From Caldilinea sp. (GTDB taxonomy: Bacteria > Chloroflexota > Anaerolineae > Caldilineales > Caldilineaceae), in contig JAPLGY010000153.1 in the NCBI GenBank assembly GCA_026389955.1, forward strand, positions 1 through 11,593: a DNA stretch of 11,593 nucleotides, read 5' to 3'. Position numbers and translations under genes: made by a program. The notes under the pieces were generated by a model. The model was given only the letters and a program-made list of their open reading frames with translations, was not told where the DNA came from and searched no databases. Positions 6,827 through 11,593 of the stretch are shown piece by piece (the first letter of the stretch is position 1; every line of letters begins with the position of its first letter).

Positions 6827-8167
6827 ATGGAATGCAGCATTGTTGTACCAGTATGGAACGGCAGAGATGTGCTTGCAGAGTGTCTGCAGGCTGTGGTGGC
6901 CCGTACAGCGGGCCATTGCTGCGAGATCCTCTGTGTCGACAATGCCTCGACCGACGGCAGCAGTGCACTGATCCGGGCCCAGTTTCCAACAGTCGAGTGT
7001 CTGACCCAGCCAGTCAACCTCGGCTTTGCGGGCGGCGTCAACGTCGGGCTGGAGCGGGCGCGTGGAGATGTGCTCGTGTTGTTGAACCAAGATTGCATCG
7101 TGATGGCTGGATGGCTGGATGCGCTGCTGGAGACCCTGCGGACCAGACCCGGCTGCGGGATCGTCGGCGCTGTAATCGAAGATGCAGATGGGGCGATCGA
7201 CCATGCGGGTGCGACCATCACCCGGCCATTGGCGTACGGTCAACACCTGCGGACCGTGCCTGAGCAAGACTTGGCGGTCGACTATGTGACTGGGGCGATC
7301 TTTGGGATGCGGCGCGAGCTCTGGGAACAGCTGGGGGGGTTCGACGACGATTTCTACCCGGCGTACTACGAGGAGAGCGACTACTGCCATCGCGCGCGTC
7401 GCCAGGGGGTCACGACGTATCTTTCTGTCGCTGCGCGCGGGCGCCATCTCTTCAGCAGCCGTGCCTGGCAGCGAGACCCGCTGCGCCACCAGGCGGACCA
7501 GCACCAGTCGCGCTATCGATTTGTCTGCAAACAATTTACAGACGTTGAACTGCTGGAGTTTCTGTCTGCCGAGCGTGCGGCTACAGCGGCGGATCCTTTC
7601 TTTCACTCTATCCTGGGACGTGCCCTGGCTTCGGTCTGGACCAGACAAAATCTGGCGGCAATTTTGGCCCGGCGGGTGCAGGATGGTGCTCCGCCGGTGG
7701 CATCGGCGACCCAGCGGGCTTTGTGGGTCGGATTCGCTGCGCTGTACCAGGCTGCCCTGGAGCGGGGAGAGGAGCTGGCATTGCCCCAGCCAGGGGCTGC
7801 GACGGCGGCAGCACGGTTTGAAGAATGGCAGCTCCAGAGTACGGAAGTGCACCGCCAGCTGCAGCTGCATCGTGCCGAGCTTGCTGCGCTGCGCGACACC
7901 TTCTCTGAAACGTACGGAGGCTATCCATGGCTGCGATCACAAGGCAAAACCCCGCGTTCGCTGCGCAGCCTGCTGCGCCATCTGTGGGCGATCTTGTCGG
8001 GAGAGCAGCAGGCCCGGTGGGCCTACTTTCAGCTGCTGCGGCTGGAACAGCATGAACAATCTCTGCACTGGCTCGACCATCGCATGAACCTGCTGGAAAA
8101 TCAGCTGACGCTGCAAGAATATCGCCGACGCCTCTCCGATCTGCTGCTGGTCTATGCCCAACGTTGA
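6827..8167 (+). CDS. GT2 family glycosyltransferase (rhamnosyltransferase-like) with helical C-terminal extension
   Basis: A 446-residue cytoplasmic transferase using a nucleotide-sugar donor to extend a lipid-linked glycan. The GT-A fold shows IVVPVWNG (5-12), VDNASTDGS (37-45), NLGFAGGVNVG (64-74), the DXD-equivalent LNQD (86-89), and TGAIFGMRRELWEQLGGFD (155-173) with the acidic EESD (182-185) at the acceptor side, all as in rhamnosyltransferase-type GT2 enzymes. Residues about 240-446 exceed a minimal GT2 domain. They are rich in Leu, Gln, Glu and Arg and predicted mostly helical, with coiled-coil-like stretches around 330-357 and 395-440. ATG 6827 was chosen because MECSIVVPVWNG is the normal family start; the upstream in-frame ATG 6764 adds 21 unrelated residues that overlap the inverted repeat. 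No ribosome site precedes 6827, fitting a leaderless message. The sugar is not determinable; rhamnose is only a family guess. Confidence 0.9.
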   Translation: MECSIVVPVWNGRDVLAECLQAVVARTAGHCCEILCVDNASTDGSSALIRAQFPTVECLTQPVNLGFAGGVNVGLERARGDVLVLLNQDCIVMAGWLDALLETLRTRPGCGIVGAVIEDADGAIDHAGATITRPLAYGQHLRTVPEQDLAVDYVTGAIFGMRRELWEQLGGFDDDFYPAYYEESDYCHRARRQGVTTYLSVAARGRHLFSSRAWQRDPLRHQADQHQSRYRFVCKQFTDVELLEFLSAERAATAADPFFHSILGRALASVWTRQNLAAILARRVQDGAPPVASATQRALWVGFAALYQAALERGEELALPQPGAATAAARFEEWQLQSTEVHRQLQLHRAELAALRDTFSETYGGYPWLRSQGKTPRSLRSLLRHLWAILSGEQQARWAYFQLLRLEQHEQSLHWLDHRMNLLENQLTLQEYRRRLSDLLLVYAQR

Positions 8168-10451
8168 GCATACGTTCTCGGTAGTTGTCAACACGACTGA
8201 CCGGGCTGCATCTCTGCACACCTTGCTGCGCGCGTTGGAACATCAGTCCTACCCCCACTTTGAAGTGGTGGTGGTGGTCGGGCCCACGCGCGACAACACA
8301 GCGGCAGTGCTGGCGCAGTATGCTGGGCGTGTGCGGGTGCTTCAGTGCCCGGTCGCCAATTTGAGCGTCTCGCGCAATCTTGGGTTGCAGGCTGCTCTGG
8401 GAGAGATTGTGGCATACATCGACGACGATGCTGTGCCAGCGCGCAACTGGTTGTTGCAGCTGAACCGTCTGTTCGCCGACCCGGGTGTCGCTGCCAGCGG
8501 AGGTGCTGTCTATCTGGTGCATCCTCACCATGCCGCTGTGCAGCATCAAATTGGGATCATCTCTGCGCTGGCGGAACAGCACGACGTGCGCCAGGATCTG
8601 CTGGACAAACTGCCTCCTGACGGGGCTGGACGTCTTTGGACGCTGCGGATGATGGGCGCCAACATGGCCTATCGACGCCAGCCATTGCTGGCTGTCGGTG
8701 GGTTTGATGAGTTTTATGAGTGGGTCTACGACGACAGCGATTTGGCGGTGCGGCTGGCTGCTGCCGGCTATTTTGTCCAGCCAGCAATGGAGGCCTGCGT
8801 CTATCATGTGCCGGCTTCCAGCCGCAACCGGGTCGCCTACACAAACCATGGGCGTTGGTGGATCCAGACCAAGGCGGCTGTCTATTTTGCGATTCGGAAC
8901 GGCCGGGCGGCAGGCGTGCCTTGGAAGGCCATCTTGCAAAGGGTCGGCTATTTTGTACACGGCCACTGGCTCTGGCATCTCAACCTGTTTCAGCACAGCC
9001 AGGTGAGCTTCTGGCAGCTGCTGTTGATGAACGCTCGCGAGGTCAAGGCCTGCTCGCTGGGGGCCTGGGCGGCGCTGCTGCGTCCTGCCGCGCTGCTGCC
9101 CCGCCTTGCTCCGCAGCCAGCAGAAGGAGAACCCGCTGTGCATTTTTTTCTTGGGCAAAAGCCGGGCGTGACGCCGACTGTAGATCCGGTCAGCGGACGT
9201 CAACCCGCAGTTGTGCTGAACGAGCCTCCGCTGCGTGTTGCACTGCTCAGCCATCGCTATCCTCCCGACCACTATGAAGGGGTTGGCCGCCACACCAATT
9301 TGATGGCCAAGGGGCTGTTTGAGCTCGGGCATACGGTTCATGTGCTCACCCACGGCAAGCAGGCAGGCGTCAGTTACTACGACGGCGCCTACGTCCATCG
9401 TGTCCCGTATCGTCTGGACCGCTATCTGCACCTGCGTCATCTGCACAAGGTGCACCACTTGCTGAACTACAGCCATGCTGTCTTTGAACGGCTGCAGCGT
9501 CTGCTGTTGAACGACGATATCCAGCTGGCGGATACCCCGGTCTGGCAGGTAGATGGCTTTGTGACGGCCGTTTCAGACCTCCTGCCGGTGGTGGTCCGCC
9601 CTCAGACCGCACAGCGCCAGATCGGACAGATCGAGCGCGATCTGGACGACGATACCCGGTTGGTTGGAGAAATGGAGGAGACACTGCTGCGCCAGGCGGA
9701 TTTTATTGCGGCCAATTCGGAAGCCACCACGCGCGCGCTGCAGAGTGTCTATGGCCTTGTTGCCGGGAGCGCGCCGATCCAGGTGATCCCCCATGGAATC
9801 GAACCGGTCAGCGAGACAGAGACGCGCCCCTTTCGTCTGGCTGCCCCTCCTCCGACGCTCAGCGTGCTCTATGTCGGGCGGCTCGAAAAGCGCAAAGGGA
9901 TTCTGGATCTGTTTGCTGCGATCGCTGCGGTCCGCCGTCAGGTGGCGAATGTGCGTTTCGTGGTGGCCGGCGCAGACAACAGCGGGTCGGATGGGTTTCG
10001 CCGCAAGACGGGGATGGACTACCCGGCTTATTTTGCCAGAACCTATCCTGAGTGCGTGGCGCAGGTGACATTTCTGGGCGCGGTCAGCGAAGAAAAACTC
10101 CGATCGCTTTATCAGAGCTGCGATCTGTTTGTCGCCCCCTCTGTCTACGAGTCGTTTGGCCTGATCTACCTGGAGGCGATGAACTATGCCAAACCGGTGA
10201 TCGGCTGCCGGGCCGGGGGAATTCCAGAAGTAGTCGAAGAGGGGGTTTGCGGCCGTCTGGTGGATCCCCAGAGCCCAGAACAGCTGGCGGAGGCGTTGGT
10301 CGCCTTGCTGAGGTCGCCCACCCTTCTCTACGAATATGGGGTCGCAGGGCGGCAACGTCTGCTCGAACGCTTTACCCATCTTCATATGGCGCGCGGATTT
10401 GTACAGATCTATCGGCAGGTGCTTGCCCGTCAAGCGACAACGGCCGGATGA
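8154..10451 (+). CDS. Bifunctional glycosyltransferase: N-terminal GT2 domain fused to C-terminal GT4 domain
   Basis: A 765-residue protein with two complete-looking transferase domains. The first (about 7-225) is a GT2 GT-A fold: FSVVVNTTDR (8-17), NLSVSRNLGLQAALG (69-83), metal-binding DDD (90-92), GANMAYRR (168-175), GGFDEF (182-187) and the acidic YDDSD (192-196). A linker of about 130 residues includes the aromatic VGYFVHGHWLWHLNLF (264-279), which might touch the membrane. The second (about 360-760) is a GT4 GT-B fold: LLSHRYPPDHYEGVGRHTN (364-382), GRLEKRKG (575-582), and E666-x7-E674 in ESFGLIYLE, followed by AGGIPEVV (687-694). Such fusions probably add two successive sugars to one chain. 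The ATG overlaps the previous gene by 14 nt without a clear ribosome site, so the two are likely translationally coupled. Both active sites look intact. Confidence 0.92.
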   Translation: MPNVEHTFSVVVNTTDRAASLHTLLRALEHQSYPHFEVVVVVGPTRDNTAAVLAQYAGRVRVLQCPVANLSVSRNLGLQAALGEIVAYIDDDAVPARNWLLQLNRLFADPGVAASGGAVYLVHPHHAAVQHQIGIISALAEQHDVRQDLLDKLPPDGAGRLWTLRMMGANMAYRRQPLLAVGGFDEFYEWVYDDSDLAVRLAAAGYFVQPAMEACVYHVPASSRNRVAYTNHGRWWIQTKAAVYFAIRNGRAAGVPWKAILQRVGYFVHGHWLWHLNLFQHSQVSFWQLLLMNAREVKACSLGAWAALLRPAALLPRLAPQPAEGEPAVHFFLGQKPGVTPTVDPVSGRQPAVVLNEPPLRVALLSHRYPPDHYEGVGRHTNLMAKGLFELGHTVHVLTHGKQAGVSYYDGAYVHRVPYRLDRYLHLRHLHKVHHLLNYSHAVFERLQRLLLNDDIQLADTPVWQVDGFVTAVSDLLPVVVRPQTAQRQIGQIERDLDDDTRLVGEMEETLLRQADFIAANSEATTRALQSVYGLVAGSAPIQVIPHGIEPVSETETRPFRLAAPPPTLSVLYVGRLEKRKGILDLFAAIAAVRRQVANVRFVVAGADNSGSDGFRRKTGMDYPAYFARTYPECVAQVTFLGAVSEEKLRSLYQSCDLFVAPSVYESFGLIYLEAMNYAKPVIGCRAGGIPEVVEEGVCGRLVDPQSPEQLAEALVALLRSPTLLYEYGVAGRQRLLERFTHLHMARGFVQIYRQVLARQATTAG

Positions 10452-10522
10452 CTGGGGCGGCGAGCCATTGCGGACAAGCGAGACAGGCTGTTTGGAAAAC
10501 GATACAATTTGGTGGACTGCTT

Positions 10523-11230
10523 ATGAAACGCCCGATGACCGTAGCGGATATTTTGAATTCGGTGGAGTTTGAGTTGATCCAGCATACGCTGTCGCAGGGG
10601 GATGTGGCCAGCGGCATTCAACAGCTGCGCACCTATCAGGCCAAGGCGCGCGGCGAACTGTTCGGACAAGATCGGCTGCCCGCCTTGGGGGAGGTCGCCG
10701 ATGTTCAGTTTCATGCCAACGAAATGGCTGCCACCTTGCTGCAGGTGATGAATCTGCGTCTGGAGGCAATGCATCAGGAACTTCAGCAGGCGACGTTTCT
10801 CAAACAACATCGGTGGATGGACCCGCCACCTTCCGAAATGGGCGAGAAATCGCTGCACAGCCAAAACGTCGCTGGCTGGCCTGTGCTGACGGCCCAACAG
10901 AACCTTGTGGCCAGCGACAGCCTCGACAATGCACTGGATGCGCTGCAAAAGCACCCTGTCGCGGAGATCGGCATGGAGGTCCAGCGAAGTCAGATCCCGG
11001 TATTTGGGGGGATGGTGAACTGGTTGCGCCGGGTGCTGCACGAACTGGTGCTCTTTTACGTAAACCGGGCTGTCCGCCAGCAGGCGGAGACCCACCAGCT
11101 CTACGGAGCGCTGTTGCAGCAGCTGGTCGCTGCCCAACAAGTGCAGGCGGCTGAAATCGCTGCCTTGCGGGTGCAGCTGCAAGAGTTGACTTCCCAGGGG
11201 AGCTTGCCTGCTGGGGATCTGCCAGGGTAG
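10523..11230 (+). CDS. Helical (coiled-coil) protein of unknown function in a glycan cluster
   Basis: A 235-residue soluble protein that I cannot assign to a characterised family. Residues 10-95 are helical (EFELIQHTLSQ, TLLQVMNLRLEAMHQEL), 96-150 are a polar linker, and 158-182 form an amphipathic to hydrophobic helix (PVFGGMVNWLRRVLHELVLFYV). Residues 183-223 form a heptad-like coil (RQQAETHQLYGALLQQ...AALRVQLQEL). The stretch from IPVFGG to the coil resembles a segment I recall in front of methyltransferase and glycosyltransferase domains in actinobacterial and chloroflexal polysaccharide proteins (HR..lG..i...Kr..r.l..wyv...v..QQ..fN). A membrane-tethering or scaffolding role for neighbouring transferases is inference. 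ATG 10523 has GGTGGA 6 nt upstream. The 71-nt gap before it holds a TACAAT (10503-10508) without a matching -35. The frame stays open into the preceding gene, but upstream codons are a shadow of GT4. Confidence 0.8.
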   Translation: MKRPMTVADILNSVEFELIQHTLSQGDVASGIQQLRTYQAKARGELFGQDRLPALGEVADVQFHANEMAATLLQVMNLRLEAMHQELQQATFLKQHRWMDPPPSEMGEKSLHSQNVAGWPVLTAQQNLVASDSLDNALDALQKHPVAEIGMEVQRSQIPVFGGMVNWLRRVLHELVLFYVNRAVRQQAETHQLYGALLQQLVAAQQVQAAEIAALRVQLQELTSQGSLPAGDLPG

Positions 11231-11234
11231 AGCC

Positions 11235-11593
11235 ATGCGCGTTCTCCATGTCACCCAGCGCTATTTGCCGGCGATCGGCGGCTCTGAACTGCATCTGGCC
11301 GAACTTTCCACCCGTCTGGTGGCAGACGGCCATCAGGTCACTGTAGCGACCACAGATGCGCTAGATTTTGAGCTCTTTTGGAACCCGCGCGCGCGGCGGG
11401 TGGCTCAGCCGGAATCCTGGATCCACGGGGTGCGTGTGCTGCGCTTTCCAGTGCGCCATCTGCCTTTCTCTTCGCTCGGCTATCCGGCGCTGCGCCGGTT
11501 GATCTGGCTGTTGGCCTCTGCCCGGTCGGTACCGCTTGCCTGGCCGCGGTGGATCGCCCGGCTGACTCCCTGGGTGCCAGATCTGCAGGCGTG
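11235..11593 (+). CDS. GT4 family glycosyltransferase, N-terminal part (runs off the right edge)
   Basis: The first 119 codons of a GT-B transferase; the frame is open to the end of the window. MRVLHVTQRYLPAIGGSELH (1-20) is the standard GT4 start: a hydrophobic strand, then the glycine loop and S/E-x-H of the acceptor side. LSTRLVADGHQVTVATT (24-40) is the first helix and second strand of the N-terminal Rossmann half. The nucleotide-sugar-binding half, with its expected E-x7-E, lies beyond the window. The gene starts 4 nt after the preceding stop with AGGG (11224-11227) 7 nt upstream of the ATG, so it is in the same operon. Donor sugar unknown. Confidence 0.88.
   Translation, partial: MRVLHVTQRYLPAIGGSELHLAELSTRLVADGHQVTVATTDALDFELFWNPRARRVAQPESWIHGVRVLRFPVRHLPFSSLGYPALRRLIWLLASARSVPLAWPRWIARLTPWVPDLQA

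Noticed and set aside
7608..9476. Long open frame of 622 codons on the minus strand
   Set aside because: It lies antisense to two clear glycosyltransferase genes, has His/Gln/Arg-rich composition without any recognisable motif, and is explained by GC-rich codon use on the + strand.
10468..10508. Promoter before the helical protein gene
   Set aside because: TACAAT (10503-10508) has no extended -10 TG and no -35 at suitable spacing, so it is too weak to annotate.
10052..10522. Upstream extension of the helical protein frame
   Set aside because: It overlaps the GT4 domain of the preceding gene in another frame and has no family character.

Overview
The window is GC-rich, tightly packed and reads entirely on the + strand. 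It is part of a surface-polysaccharide (exopolysaccharide or O-antigen-like) biosynthesis and export cluster. I suspect a member of the Chloroflexota (Anaerolineae/Caldilineae type). The reasons are the style of the secreted beta-helix protein, with its LRGGY...NW segment and a C-terminus (FMPLLER) that resembles the 'YLPLVxR' tails I recall from that phylum, and the GT-C glycosyltransferase with an appended beta-sandwich. This taxonomic guess rests on memory and is only moderately secure.

Layout. Positions 1-1320 hold a Wzt-type ABC ATPase with a C-terminal carbohydrate-binding domain; its reading frame is open at the left edge. It overlaps by 4 nt (ATGA) a large polytopic GT-C/GT39-like glycosyltransferase (1317-3932). 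A TylF-like class I methyltransferase follows (3968-4675). An extended -10 promoter (about 4700-4708) then begins a second unit with a secreted right-handed beta-helix protein (4759-6702). That gene is broken by two lesions that shift the frame and then restore it. A 124-nt gap carries a perfect 14-bp inverted repeat (6726-6739/6766-6779) and a possible extended -10 box immediately upstream of the next gene. Then come a GT2 glycosyltransferase with a helical tail (6827-8167), a GT2-GT4 fusion glycosyltransferase (8154-10451), a small helical protein of unknown function (10523-11230), and the first 119 codons of a GT4 glycosyltransferase that runs off the right edge (11235-11593).

How the genes may work together. 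The cytoplasmic GT2 and GT4 enzymes would build a glycan on a lipid carrier. The methyltransferase may modify or cap it. The Wzt ATPase, with a permease expected just upstream of the window, would recognise and export it. The GT-C enzyme would act on the outer face of the membrane with a lipid-linked sugar donor. The beta-helix protein would be an exported surface protein, possibly an acceptor or partner of the glycan. No RNA gene, CRISPR array, insertion sequence or attachment site was seen, and no stretch longer than 300 bases lacks a gene.
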